This document shows, piece after piece, positions 50,860 to 58,881 of a DNA stretch of 64,000 nt. The stretch's first letter is position 1. Every line of letters starts with the position of its first letter. This stretch comes from a virus, in IMG/VR virus record IMGVR_UViG_3300010430_000004, positions 62,001 through 126,000 of that record; one strand, 5' to 3'. A model generated the notes under the pieces. That model worked only from the letters and a program-made list of their open reading frames with translations. It made no database searches and was not told the origin of the DNA. The position numbers were made by a program, and so were the translations under genes.

Positions 50860-51434
50860 TGGGTAGAAAATTATCAAGGGCCTTGAACCCTAAACATGGT
50901 TGGCGAGAAGCTTTAGAAGATCTTAAGGATTTTTTATGGTACGACCCAGCTAGTTGGTGTCGATCAAAAATTGAAATGCTTCAGAGAATGGTATATTGGG
51001 GCTGGCACATGAGATGGAGTTGGGACTTTGACGCTAGTACTATTTATGAAATGCTTTACAGAAAATTAGACAGAATTTACTGCTGTATGAGAGATCATTC
51101 CCATTGTGTATGGAACAGCAGCATCGAACAGCCTAGAATGAGAGAACTAAGAGAAGCTAGAGAAATCGCTAAAAGACTATGGGAAGATGACTATGATATG
51201 GCAGCTTTCTATGAGACTGAGGAAAAATACGGCAAGCTTAAATCATGGACTGAAAAAATTCCAAACAAACCTCTCTATAGATATCATTCTTTATGGGGAA
51301 ATGACGAAGAAGTTGATAAGAAAGCTATAGTGTTTAATCGTAGAAGAGATAAGCATTGGAGAGAAGTAAAAAAGCTTCATAAAGATCGTTTATTTTATTT
51401 GCTAAACAAAAACGTAGAGTATTGGTGGGACTGA
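50859..51434 (+). CDS. Hypothetical Trp/Arg-rich protein
   Basis: 191 residues with many Trp ('YWGWHMRWSWDFDAS') and Arg, all-helical. Proteins of this appearance occur in several large phages, without a known function. One-base overlaps with both neighbours. Confidence 0.5.
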   Translation: MGRKLSRALNPKHGWREALEDLKDFLWYDPASWCRSKIEMLQRMVYWGWHMRWSWDFDASTIYEMLYRKLDRIYCCMRDHSHCVWNSSIEQPRMRELREAREIAKRLWEDDYDMAAFYETEEKYGKLKSWTEKIPNKPLYRYHSLWGNDEEVDKKAIVFNRRRDKHWREVKKLHKDRLFYLLNKNVEYWWD

Positions 51435-51664
51435 TGATTCATCATTATCTTTATAAAAGCTTTTCAAATAAGACAAAAATAGCATACGTTAAGTTGACTT
51501 GTACTGGAGAAAAATATGTCTATGACGCTAAGGCCAGAAATGGTTGGTCGAATACCCCAAGTAGGGTTGCTCCAGTAACTACTAGTGCTAAATTAACTAC
51601 TTGCCCATTGTGCAAGAAAAAACTAGTAGACAAGTTAGAAAGCCAATTAAAGGAGTTGAGATAA
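51434..51664 (+). CDS. Hypothetical protein with CxxC
   Basis: 76 residues from the ATG at 51434 (TGATG junction). Strand 'KTKIAYVKLTCTGEKYVYDA' and a 'TTCPLCKKKLVDKLE' zinc ribbon half. Family not recognised. Confidence 0.45.
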   Translation: MIHHYLYKSFSNKTKIAYVKLTCTGEKYVYDAKARNGWSNTPSRVAPVTTSAKLTTCPLCKKKLVDKLESQLKELR

Positions 51665-51924
51665 TGGAAATTTTATTTTTCATCATTCCAGTGTGGATTC
51701 TTATATTTGTAATGCTTGTTGTTTACAGCATTAGCAAGAAAAGATTAAAAGCATTCTTATTGCAGTTCTTAATATATGAGGTATTTTTTGCATTATTAGC
51801 CACGGTAGCTTTTCCAGTTTTTGGGACATTCTTTGGATTTACTTCTTATACTGCTGCTGCAATGTTTTGTGCTTCTGACTTATTAGATTGGGTCAAAAAA
51901 ATAGGAGAGAAAAATGAAAAGTAA
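51664..51924 (+). CDS. Two-span membrane protein
   Basis: 86 residues from the ATG at 51664 (one-base overlap with the previous stop). Two hydrophobic helices (about 3-22 and 31-55) and an amphipathic end. Unknown role. Confidence 0.5.
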   Translation: MEILFFIIPVWILIFVMLVVYSISKKRLKAFLLQFLIYEVFFALLATVAFPVFGTFFGFTSYTAAAMFCASDLLDWVKKIGEKNEK

Positions 51925-52186
51925 AACTACAATACTATTATCTATACTGCCTTTAGTATTTGGATACTTGATTCTTATAGGGGTCAGCAATTCAGATGGG
52001 ATGGAAGCTTTTAAAAAATCTGAACAAAAAACAGCAACTTGTAGCCTCAAAGGATTTAAAGGTTTTCCAGAAAACGTAACCGGACCAGTTACCCTAGAGT
52101 TGGCCAAATTAATCACGGTTATGGTATCCAACGATGATGAAAGTTTAGAAATTACCGTAGCAAAGAAAAGGTGCGAAATCAAATGA
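51914..52186 (+). CDS. Membrane-anchored small protein
   Basis: 90 residues; one N-terminal span ('TILLSILPLVFGYLILIGVS') followed by a periplasmic-type domain with two Cys. Likely anchored, with the C-terminal domain outside the cytosol. Starts 11 bp before the previous stop. Confidence 0.5.
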   Translation: MKSKTTILLSILPLVFGYLILIGVSNSDGMEAFKKSEQKTATCSLKGFKGFPENVTGPVTLELAKLITVMVSNDDESLEITVAKKRCEIK

Positions 52187-52524
52187 AAATTTTATATATA
52201 ATTTTATTAACTTTTGCTATACAATCAGCACAAGCTTTTACAGCAAAAGACGCAAAAACTTTGGCTAATATTAGTAATCTAACCACAGAAGCAGAAAATG
52301 ACGCTGAAATATGCAAACTTAATATACTAAAAGATGTTAGAAAAAAAGCAACTAAAGGTTATTCAATCCTTTTCTTAATAATGAATGATAGAGACTCTTG
52401 CAGTTGGGGAAATGTCCCAGAACTAGTTTCTAAAAAACTCGAAAAGATGGGATATAGTACGCATTTAGTTGAAGCTGGAATTAACGGTAATAAATGGACT
52501 AGAATATTGACGGTAGGGTGGTAA
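52183..52524 (+). CDS. Small secreted protein
   Basis: 113 residues from the ATG at 52183 (ATGA junction). 'MKILYIILLTFAIQSAQAF' is a signal peptide with AQA cleavage; the mature part has two Cys likely to form a disulfide. Function unknown. Confidence 0.55.
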   Translation: MKILYIILLTFAIQSAQAFTAKDAKTLANISNLTTEAENDAEICKLNILKDVRKKATKGYSILFLIMNDRDSCSWGNVPELVSKKLEKMGYSTHLVEAGINGNKWTRILTVGW

Positions 52525-52525
52525 T

Positions 52526-52864
52526 ATGCAAGGCGCAATACTAAATGAATTATTAAGCACCATGGACGCTAAGATGTTCAATCTGGCTGTTCAGTTGTTG
52601 CTTTTCGGAGCTATCGGTTTTTGGCTAAAAGACATGAATAGTCGTATAGTAAATTATTACAAACTTAAGATGAGTGATTTTGGCCGTGGAACAAAAGTTC
52701 TTATACTAGGACACGAAGGATTTATTAGTCGGATCGGATTCAACGAAGTAGAGATTACTATAGATGTAGACAAGACCCTTTTCATTCCAGTAAATAAGTT
52801 TATAAGCACTGACAAGATCATTGTAGCTAAACAAGTTCACCAAAAAATAAGGGATGAGAAATGA
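52526..52864 (+). CDS. MscS-beta-domain-like membrane protein
   Basis: 112 residues: one span (about 18-35) followed by 'SDFGRGTKVLILGHEGFISR' and 'TIDVDKTLFIPVNKFI', a layout like the MscS channel's post-TM3 beta domain ('GD-V-I-G-G-V ... IPN'). It is far shorter than any MscS channel (at least 280 residues) and lacks the pore helix motif. Similarity is suggestive only. Confidence 0.4.
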   Translation: MQGAILNELLSTMDAKMFNLAVQLLLFGAIGFWLKDMNSRIVNYYKLKMSDFGRGTKVLILGHEGFISRIGFNEVEITIDVDKTLFIPVNKFISTDKIIVAKQVHQKIRDEK

Positions 52865-53091
52865 GTAAGGTTAGATTTAAGAGATATATGCACTCTAATA
52901 AAGAAGACAATTATGACCTTGAAGAAACATTCAAAGACAACGAACTGCTGTATTGTGGATATGAAGAAGAGTTGGTATATGAGTATGATACCCTTACTAA
53001 AGAATTAAAACTTATAGGAGCTGGTGGATATTTTCTAGGCGATGAAAAAATTTCAGAAAGTGAATTAACGGAGATAAAGGAATATGACTAA
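52861..53091 (+). CDS. Hypothetical acidic protein
   Basis: 76 residues, acidic, beta-rich middle ('ELVYEYDTLTKELKLIGAGG'). ATGA overlap with the previous gene, 8-bp overlap with the next. No family recognised. Confidence 0.45.
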   Translation: MSKVRFKRYMHSNKEDNYDLEETFKDNELLYCGYEEELVYEYDTLTKELKLIGAGGYFLGDEKISESELTEIKEYD

Positions 53092-53323
53092 AAAATACGA
53101 TCCAGATATGCAAAATTTACCATCTATAGAAATAGATTATGGTCTAGTTCCTGAAATCTATGATGGAATAGTGCAAGATATGCACAAAGGGTACCTTACA
53201 GTTAAAGTAAATGGTCAAGAAATAGAAGATAGAGTTACTGCTAACCTTATAGAAAAATTAATAGGTTGTGTAGATCACGAAACTCTTATTGGAATACTTA
53301 AAGATATAAGGGATTATAAATGA
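53084..53323 (+). CDS. Hypothetical protein
   Basis: 79 residues; 'GYLTVKVNGQEIEDRV' is a strand pair followed by a helix ending 'LIGILKDIRDYK'. AAGGAAT site inside the upstream gene. No family recognised. Confidence 0.45.
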   Translation: MTKKYDPDMQNLPSIEIDYGLVPEIYDGIVQDMHKGYLTVKVNGQEIEDRVTANLIEKLIGCVDHETLIGILKDIRDYK

Positions 53324-53895
53324 TTAGTGTTGAAAAGAAAACTGTAGAGAAGTACACAGTAAGAGGCGATGGCCTTAGCTGGAGCATATTCACCCTAGAT
53401 GATGAAACTGGCGATATCAGTGTTCAATCTGATTGGGGCAACTACTCTTATATATGGAATTGCAGAGGGAATGGAAAGTCCCTAAAAGACTTTTTAATCA
53501 CCGCTGGTGTTGGCTACGTTAAAGACAAATTTAGTTACCCATGTAACGGCGGCAAAAAACACGTTTATCGTAAAGAATCCCTTGACAACTTTAAAAGAGA
53601 TATTATTAATGCTAGAAGAGATCATCAAATTCCTAAACATTATGCTAGATCTTTTTACGAAGCTCTTGATCATTTAGATCTACATGGAGATATCAATACT
53701 GTATATCATAGCGTTGAAAATATGGTTAGCTATTTGCAAGACAGCTGTGAGTTAGATTTATTTGACGATGGACCTTGGAGTGATGACTATGATTTTATGG
53801 AAAATGTAGTGGTTGGTTGTTCTCCACAGCTTAACACTTTTATGGAAAAAGTTTGGCCAGTATTTATAGACGCTTTGAAAAAGGAAAGAAAATGA
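53320..53895 (+). CDS. Conserved phage-type hypothetical protein
   Basis: 191 residues. 'YTVRGDGLSWSIFTLDDETG' followed by 'SVQSDWGNYSYIWNCRG' is the pattern of a hypothetical family often found in phages and prophages, with an Asp/Gly-rich beta sheet and helical C-terminal half. Function not established. Confidence 0.5.
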   Translation: MISVEKKTVEKYTVRGDGLSWSIFTLDDETGDISVQSDWGNYSYIWNCRGNGKSLKDFLITAGVGYVKDKFSYPCNGGKKHVYRKESLDNFKRDIINARRDHQIPKHYARSFYEALDHLDLHGDINTVYHSVENMVSYLQDSCELDLFDDGPWSDDYDFMENVVVGCSPQLNTFMEKVWPVFIDALKKERK

Positions 53896-54161
53896 CTGAA
53901 GAAAAACTAGACTACTATATGAATAGAAAAGAACAAATTACCCTAGCTGAATCTAAGACTTTAAGGGCCAACTCTGCTCAGTGGAGGAAATTGTATTCTA
54001 AAATGGACGACAAAGCTTTGTTGAGTGTAGTCGATAATTTTCTTAACAATATATTCATAGAAGATACTGGAACTTATGATAGTCAACTGGTTCACACTAT
54101 TGTACCGTTACTTGTTAAACGTATAGATCCCAATCATAAAAGAAGCAATGACAGATACTAA
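53892..54161 (+). CDS. Hypothetical helical protein
   Basis: 89 residues from the ATG at 53892 (AAGGAAAG site, ATGA junction). Helical throughout. No family recognised. Confidence 0.45.
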   Translation: MTEEKLDYYMNRKEQITLAESKTLRANSAQWRKLYSKMDDKALLSVVDNFLNNIFIEDTGTYDSQLVHTIVPLLVKRIDPNHKRSNDRY

Positions 54162-54402
54162 TTGGAGTGCTTGCTATATATGTCAGGGAGATTTGCCCGA
54201 TGACTACGAGTATGCCACCTGTTGTTCAGGAAGGGAGTGTGGTTGTATGGGAATGCCTATAGAAGTTCCTATATGCTCTTATGATTGTGAAAGATTGAAC
54301 GGTAGAATGTTTATGGATTATTCTATAGAAGTAAATATTAAAAGCTGGTATCCTGCTTGGCTGGTTAAATTAATAGTAAAATATAAGATTTGGAGAAATT
54401 AA
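54148..54402 (+). CDS. Cys-rich zinc-binding protein
   Basis: 84 residues with nine Cys in the first 50 ('ACYICQGDLPDDYEYATCC', 'RECGCMG', 'PICSYDCERL'), suggesting one or two zinc sites of ribbon or MYND/treble-clef type. C-terminus is a hydrophobic helix. Directly upstream of nrdB. Confidence 0.5.
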   Translation: MTDTNWSACYICQGDLPDDYEYATCCSGRECGCMGMPIEVPICSYDCERLNGRMFMDYSIEVNIKSWYPAWLVKLIVKYKIWRN

Positions 54403-55364
54403 TGAGTATATTTAAACCTAGAGTAGTTTATAAGCCTTTCGAATACCCATGGGCTGAAGAGTATACTGAGAAACAACAAATGGCTCACTGGCTTAAATCT
54501 GAAGTGCCCATGAGTAGTGACATTAATGATTGGAAAACCAAACTGTCTGAGTCTGAAAAGAATCTTATAGGAAATATATTAAAAGGCTTTACCCAAGTAG
54601 AGGTTATTGTGGGAGATTATTGGACAACCAAGGTTCCTTACTGGTTTCCTAAACCTGAGATTATTGCTGCTGCCATTACTCTAGGAAGCTTTGAAGTCAT
54701 TCACCAACAAGCCTATAGTCATCTCAACGATAGCCTTGGGTTAGATAACTACTCAGAATTTTTAGATGATGAGGCTACTAAAAATAAGCTAGACCTTTTA
54801 GTGGCTACTAAGAACAAAAACAAAGAAGAAATAGCTAGGAGTCTTGCCATATTTAGTGCATTTGGAGAAGGCGTACAATTATTCAGTAGCTTTGCTATTC
54901 TTATGAGCTTTAGCCTAAGAAACCTTATGAAAGGCGTAGGCCAAATAGTGAGTTGGAGCGTTAGAGACGAATCTCTACATTCTAATTTTGGCTGTAAACT
55001 ATTCAGAGAAGTTATTAGAGAGAACCCTGAGATCTGGACAGATGATTTTAAAAAGACTATTTATGACGCTGCACGACTAGTTGTTGAGTTAGAAGATGCT
55101 TTCATTGACAAGGCTTTTGAATTAGGTAATATTCCAGGGCTAACTAAAGAAGACATGAAAGCATTTATCAGACATAGAGCCAGCACCAAGCTAGGCGATC
55201 TTGGGCTAAAAATGAATTGGAAAAATATAGACCAAGCTGCATTAGACAGAATGGATTGGTTCGATAACTTAACGGCTGGAGTAAATCATCAAGACTTTTT
55301 TGCAGGTCGCGTAACAGATTACTCAAAAGGGCACGTAGACTTTAGTGGGATATTTACAAAATGA
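54402..55364 (+). CDS. nrdB: Ribonucleotide reductase class I small subunit
   Basis: 320 residues from the ATG at 54402; GGAGA lies 8 nt upstream and the previous gene ends there. Di-iron ligands: E67 in 'FTQVEVIV', E98 and H101 in 'SFEVIHQQAY', E156 in 'FGEGVQLF', E190 and H193 in 'RDESLHSNFG'. Y105 is at the place of the radical tyrosine. The first ligand is Glu rather than the Asp of E. coli NrdB. The protein makes the radical that NrdA needs to reduce ribonucleotides for phage DNA synthesis. nrdA lies 3.5 kb downstream, separated by some fourteen small genes. Confidence 0.9.
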   Translation: MSIFKPRVVYKPFEYPWAEEYTEKQQMAHWLKSEVPMSSDINDWKTKLSESEKNLIGNILKGFTQVEVIVGDYWTTKVPYWFPKPEIIAAAITLGSFEVIHQQAYSHLNDSLGLDNYSEFLDDEATKNKLDLLVATKNKNKEEIARSLAIFSAFGEGVQLFSSFAILMSFSLRNLMKGVGQIVSWSVRDESLHSNFGCKLFREVIRENPEIWTDDFKKTIYDAARLVVELEDAFIDKAFELGNIPGLTKEDMKAFIRHRASTKLGDLGLKMNWKNIDQAALDRMDWFDNLTAGVNHQDFFAGRVTDYSKGHVDFSGIFTK

Positions 55365-55657
55365 TAGATTTTTATGAAAAAGTTCTCAATACTAAAATTG
55401 AAAGCCATGACTTTAACGACCCTATTACTCTTAAGAGGTATCTTCAAAAATTACTAACTACTCTTATAGATGAGGAAGAAAGCTTTAGTGGCAAGAGACC
55501 TTTCGGAAACTCTGGATGGCTATGGGACGTATATCTAGCTTTAATAAAAGCCGGACATATTCCAGGCAAATTAGATGAAGATGGATATATTGAAGAAATT
55601 GAAACCAAAGACGCTGATAATTTAATCAATAATTGTATAGAGCACTTATTCAAATGA
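55361..55657 (+). CDS. Hypothetical protein
   Basis: 98 residues, helical, with 'RPFGNSGWLWDVYLALIKAG' in the centre. ATGA overlap with nrdB. Similar short proteins follow nucleotide-metabolism genes in other phages, but no function is known. Confidence 0.5.
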   Translation: MIDFYEKVLNTKIESHDFNDPITLKRYLQKLLTTLIDEEESFSGKRPFGNSGWLWDVYLALIKAGHIPGKLDEDGYIEEIETKDADNLINNCIEHLFK

Positions 55658-55845
55658 GTATATTCTATACTAAATATTTTCAAATATTTGAAGGCGAAAA
55701 CAGAGAAAGCTTATTGTTTGGAATTGGAATAGGCACTTGTTATGTATGTTCTGATGATGATGATTTTAAGGCTATTTCAATAGATATCATTTTTATAAAA
55801 CATTTCAATATTTTAATTAGATATAAAACTGTAAAAAAATACTAG
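55654..55845 (+). CDS. Hypothetical small protein
   Basis: 63 residues from the ATG at 55654 (ATGA junction). Beta start, 'GIGIGTCYVCSDDDDFKAIS' and a hydrophobic end. The promoter at 55843 starts at its stop codon. Confidence 0.4.
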   Translation: MSIFYTKYFQIFEGENRESLLFGIGIGTCYVCSDDDDFKAISIDIIFIKHFNILIRYKTVKKY

Positions 55846-55871
55846 CATTTTGTTTGCTTTCATGTTATGAT
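55843..55871 (+). promoter_or_regulatory. Phage promoter TAGCAT-N17-TATGAT
   Basis: TAGCAT (55843-55848), 17 nt, TATGAT (55866-55871), with ATGT before the -10. Third close match to the promoters at 38416 and 48708. It restarts transcription after the nrdB block; the next start codon is at 55891 with TGGAGG. Confidence 0.7.
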
Positions 55872-55890
55872 AAATCTAACTGGAGGAATT

Positions 55891-56283
55891 ATGGAAAACA
55901 ATAAATTAGAAAAAATGTTAACATCATTTTTAGAGCGTCTTGATAAAATTGAAGACTTTGCTATTGAACACGCTCCTGATTTTGTTAAAGATATAGTTAA
56001 GGTAGAGTACGTTAAGCTTCAAAATCAAATAATTCATAGTACAATTATCTTTGTTATAGCTGCCACTTATATTGCTGGTTTCTTTTATTTCATAGGAATT
56101 GAAGATTCTGATAATTTTGGAAAACAGTTAGTTTTTGGCATTCCAGCTATTATAGCATTTCTAGGGGTTATTGGTTCTATTTTTGACGGAATCAATGAAA
56201 TTCTCGAATATAGAGAAATGAAAGCTTCTGAAAGATTGGTAGCCATTAATGGAATAAGCAAACTTCTTAAGGGAAAATTCTAA
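55891..56283 (+). CDS. Two-span membrane protein
   Basis: 130 residues from the ATG at 55891; an in-frame ATG at 55867 lies in the promoter -10 and has no site, while TGGAGG precedes 55891. Helical cytoplasmic N-terminus, spans at about 52-70 and 83-102, charged C-terminus. Unknown role. Confidence 0.55.
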   Translation: MENNKLEKMLTSFLERLDKIEDFAIEHAPDFVKDIVKVEYVKLQNQIIHSTIIFVIAATYIAGFFYFIGIEDSDNFGKQLVFGIPAIIAFLGVIGSIFDGINEILEYREMKASERLVAINGISKLLKGKF

Positions 56284-56480
56284 TGAAATACTCAAAAACA
56301 GCTACTATTTTAGCAATGTATGGAGCAGCTTTTTACCTTATAATGGATCCTTTCATTTTTACTGGAGTGCTTTTGTTGTTTATTGGAACAGACCTAGAAA
56401 GTAGATGGCTTAGTGGGCCTGTATTAAAGAAACCTAAAAAAGGTGGCCTTGATCGCTGGCTGAATAGGCATAAAAAATGA
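56283..56480 (+). CDS. Small membrane protein
   Basis: 65 residues, one or two hydrophobic helices (8-38) and a very basic tail ('KKPKKGGLDRWLNRHKK'). TAATG junction with the previous gene, ATGA with the next. Unknown. Confidence 0.5.
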   Translation: MKYSKTATILAMYGAAFYLIMDPFIFTGVLLLFIGTDLESRWLSGPVLKKPKKGGLDRWLNRHKK

Positions 56481-56782
56481 TTTATTTATTTGAAGACTAT
56501 AGCGGAGAAGATTGGTCTGCCAATGATTATATGAAATATATTGACTGCTTTGGCAGCATTGAAGATCTTGAAAAACGCTTAATGATGGGTGATCTTAGCG
56601 CATACGAAGATTACAGAATTATGGAAAACGGTAATTGGAGAGACGTTAAATTAAAGCAGCATTATAAAAAAGTAACATCAATAAAAGATAAAATTATCAC
56701 TGATGCTTATGGAAATGAACACACTATTCCAACAGAAGTGACAAATAATGAAAAAGACTATATAACTGTGGAGTACTCGTGA
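56477..56782 (+). CDS. Hypothetical acidic protein
   Basis: 101 residues, acidic N-terminal half ('FEDYSGEDWSANDYMKYIDC') and a beta-rich C-terminal half. No family recognised. Its TGA overlaps the next tiny gene's GTG. Confidence 0.45.
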   Translation: MIYLFEDYSGEDWSANDYMKYIDCFGSIEDLEKRLMMGDLSAYEDYRIMENGNWRDVKLKQHYKKVTSIKDKIITDAYGNEHTIPTEVTNNEKDYITVEYS

Positions 56783-56850
56783 CTATTGGAATGTGGTTCT
56801 TTTTAATAATGATTCTGTGGTGTGGACACGTACCAAAAAATAGGAAGTGA
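56779..56850 (+). CDS. Tiny membrane peptide
   Basis: 23 residues, 'MTIGMWFFLIMILWCGHVPK' and a basic end; GTGA overlap with the previous stop. It fills the interval before the gene at 56852. Very short, so confidence is low. Confidence 0.35.
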   Translation: MTIGMWFFLIMILWCGHVPKNRK

Positions 56851-56851
56851 T

Positions 56852-57151
56852 GTGGATAGCCTTAAAAATATGCTTAAAAAATATTACAAATTCTATAGAG
56901 CGCCACTTAACGAAGATCTTGAGCTTGATCTTGAAAAAATAGTAAACGATGTTGGCACTCATTTTTATAATATGGGCAGAATAACCGAACTAGATAAAAT
57001 GAAAAGAATCAAAAGAGAAGTTATGAGCACTATGATACTTTGTGATGCTTGTGATCTTCAGGTTCCAGAGATGGCTTGTACTTGTTATGAAGTCGATATT
57101 ATAGACGTATTGGACAATATTAAAAAAATACTAGGAGAAAACGATGGATAA
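56852..57151 (+). CDS. Hypothetical zinc-ribbon protein
   Basis: 99 residues from a GTG at 56852, chosen because AGGAAG lies 4-10 nt upstream and the start directly follows the stop at 56850; an earlier GTG at 56822 has no site. C-terminal 'LCDACDLQVPEMACTCYE' gives four Cys in ribbon spacing. Function unknown. Confidence 0.45.
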   Translation: MDSLKNMLKKYYKFYRAPLNEDLELDLEKIVNDVGTHFYNMGRITELDKMKRIKREVMSTMILCDACDLQVPEMACTCYEVDIIDVLDNIKKILGENDG

Positions 57152-57311
57152 AACTGAAGTTGTTGAAAGGCTTAAAGAAATGGCAGCTGATCTTCAAGAG
57201 CTGGGGTTTATACTAACCAACCATGAAGAACAAGATGCTTATGAGATTTTAAACGATGCTGCTGATCTAGTAAATGAAGCCGCCGATACCATAGACGTAG
57301 GTGAAGAATGA
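57144..57311 (+). CDS. Small acidic helical protein
   Basis: 55 residues, 'MDKTEVVERLKEMAADLQEL' then an Ala/Asp-rich helix, all predicted coiled or helical. Overlaps the previous gene by 8 bp and the next by 4 bp (ATGA); AGGAGA 6 nt upstream. Without it, there would be a 156-nt gap in a seamless cluster. Confidence 0.55.
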   Translation: MDKTEVVERLKEMAADLQELGFILTNHEEQDAYEILNDAADLVNEAADTIDVGEE

Positions 57312-57508
57312 GTAATAAAATGATGAGCACTCACGATTTGCATTGCCCTAACTGTCACACAGAGGTTGATCCAGATACTTTGCAGCAACTATGTTTTGAA
57401 CCTTATAATGGAATCTACTTTGAATGTGACGATTGTAAGCATGGATATTCTCTCAATATATATGTAGAAGCCCAATTAATCAGTGAACCAGAGACAGATG
57501 ATGAGTAG
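57308..57508 (+). CDS. Zinc-ribbon protein
   Basis: 66 residues with CPNC (13-16) and CDDC in the middle, the two halves of a rubredoxin/ribbon-like zinc site. Probably nucleic-acid or protein binding. ATGA overlap with the previous gene. Confidence 0.5.
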   Translation: MSNKMMSTHDLHCPNCHTEVDPDTLQQLCFEPYNGIYFECDDCKHGYSLNIYVEAQLISEPETDDE

Positions 57509-57731
57509 TGCTTATATAACTTTAAAAGGCAGGTATAAGTTTTTTCAAGACTTTTCAACAGTAATTATAGATTTTAAAAGAGCCAAAAAATTTGAAGTGG
57601 TAGATGAAGTAAACGGCCTTTTAAGACTAAGAGCCAAAAACTTTGGTATTCTTGGCAAGAAAAATCAGTATGGAAATGGCTGCTTATATTTAAGCCCTAA
57701 AAATATAAAAGGAATACAAGATGAGCGATAA
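57501..57731 (+). CDS. Hypothetical basic protein
   Basis: 76 residues from the ATG at 57501 (the ATG at 57498 is equally possible). Beta-rich and basic ('RAKKFEVVDEVNGLLRLRAK'). Overlaps the previous gene by 8 bp and the next by 11 bp. No family recognised. Confidence 0.45.
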   Translation: MSSAYITLKGRYKFFQDFSTVIIDFKRAKKFEVVDEVNGLLRLRAKNFGILGKKNQYGNGCLYLSPKNIKGIQDER

Positions 57732-57999
57732 AATGAGCGAAGAATACGGAAAAAGTAAGAGTTTTTTACAAGCATTAGATGAATTTTCTACAGAGCTTAT
57801 GAAAGATTGGATGGAAGTAGAAGAGATTGTTCTAAAAAAGCACAGCTTTATCAAAGCAGTAATGCAAACAATGCCAACTGAAATTGAATACAGAAAACCT
57901 TCAGAAAAAGACTTTCTAGCAAGAGCCCTTGAAGAGGGGTGTTTTGAAATTTATACCCATGCAAATAGAGTCACTATTAGATTGAAGGATGAGGAGTAA
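57721..57999 (+). CDS. Hypothetical helical protein
   Basis: 92 residues, helical with charged residues, ending in a short strand ('FEIYTHANRVTIRLKDEE'). No family recognised; one-base overlap with the next gene. Confidence 0.45.
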   Translation: MSDKMSEEYGKSKSFLQALDEFSTELMKDWMEVEEIVLKKHSFIKAVMQTMPTEIEYRKPSEKDFLARALEEGCFEIYTHANRVTIRLKDEE

Positions 58000-58262
58000 T
58001 GGAATTTTTTAGGAAATGTTTAAGCAAAACCACCAGTTCAGATTGGGCGTTTTTATTGGTTCAATTTGGTCTTTTGATTTATGGTGTTTATGAAGAAAAA
58101 CCTGATCTTTTATTTATAATAATTGTAGCTATTAGTTTAGGCTTTTTGTCCAGTCAACTAATATTTAGTGCTTTGCATGACGTAGTAATGGATGAAGCAA
58201 ATGATCTTATAGATATTCAAAAAAAATATATAAAAATACTTAAGGAAAAAGATGAAAGTTGA
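57999..58262 (+). CDS. Two-span membrane protein
   Basis: 87 residues; two hydrophobic helices (about 15-30 and 36-58) and a helical charged C-terminus. Overlaps the Tat-signal gene by 11 bp, so it may be coupled to it. Unknown. Confidence 0.5.
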   Translation: MEFFRKCLSKTTSSDWAFLLVQFGLLIYGVYEEKPDLLFIIIVAISLGFLSSQLIFSALHDVVMDEANDLIDIQKKYIKILKEKDES

Positions 58263-58614
58263 TCGTAGAAAGTTCCTAAAAGCCCTCGGTGGAGTGGCTG
58301 GTGCTGCTGCATTGGGAATTACTCTAATACCTGAAAGAAAAAGCAAACTAAATATTGATTGGTCCTCAGTGGAAACAAAACCTCCAGGGGCTATAGCAGA
58401 TGTTCAGGTTATAAATACTGAAGGTGGAGTTCTTACTCGTGAAATTGTTGAAGAAGCAGCAGAAAGAGCTGTACAAAGCTTTGGTCAACCCTATAAGTAT
58501 ATTATGCCCTATGACGTAGCAAAGGCTTGGATGGAAGTGGACGACAAGACTTTGAAAAAAATTCTAAAAAACAATTCAAATATTATCATTTCTGACTTTG
58601 CTTGGGGATATTAA
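58252..58614 (+). CDS. Twin-arginine (Tat) signal protein
   Basis: 120 residues. 'MKVDRRKFLKALGGVAGAAA' is a textbook Tat signal: RR-K-F-L-K followed by a weakly hydrophobic Gly/Ala run. The mature domain (about 90 residues, 'EIVEEAAERAVQSFGQPYKY') is helical and unfamiliar. Tat substrates fold in the cytosol and often carry a cofactor. A phage protein using this route is rare. Confidence 0.7.
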   Translation: MKVDRRKFLKALGGVAGAAALGITLIPERKSKLNIDWSSVETKPPGAIADVQVINTEGGVLTREIVEEAAERAVQSFGQPYKYIMPYDVAKAWMEVDDKTLKKILKNNSNIIISDFAWGY

Positions 58615-58619
58615 AAAAT

Positions 58620-58880
58620 ATGAGTCAAACACTTGCAGAAAAATTAAGAAATAAAATTCAAAAAGACCTTTCTATTTTTCTAAAACAGAAAGTTTGGTCT
58701 CCTGAAACAGAAGAGGGCAAACTACAGCGAGAAAATATACAAAAAACTGTAAGCAAAGCTGTTGAGTGCTTTTTAGAAGGAAACGTAACAGAAATACAAC
58801 CAATAATAGAAGACGTTAAAATAGTTGGCAGCTCTATAGAACTAAAGCTATCAATACCAATAAGCTACATAGAGGAATAA
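58620..58880 (+). CDS. Hypothetical protein
   Basis: 86 residues from the ATG at 58620. Charged helical N-terminus and a beta C-terminus ('IVGSSIELKLSIPISYIEE'). Ends one base before nrdA. Unknown. Confidence 0.45.
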   Translation: MSQTLAEKLRNKIQKDLSIFLKQKVWSPETEEGKLQRENIQKTVSKAVECFLEGNVTEIQPIIEDVKIVGSSIELKLSIPISYIEE

Positions 58881-58881
58881 T

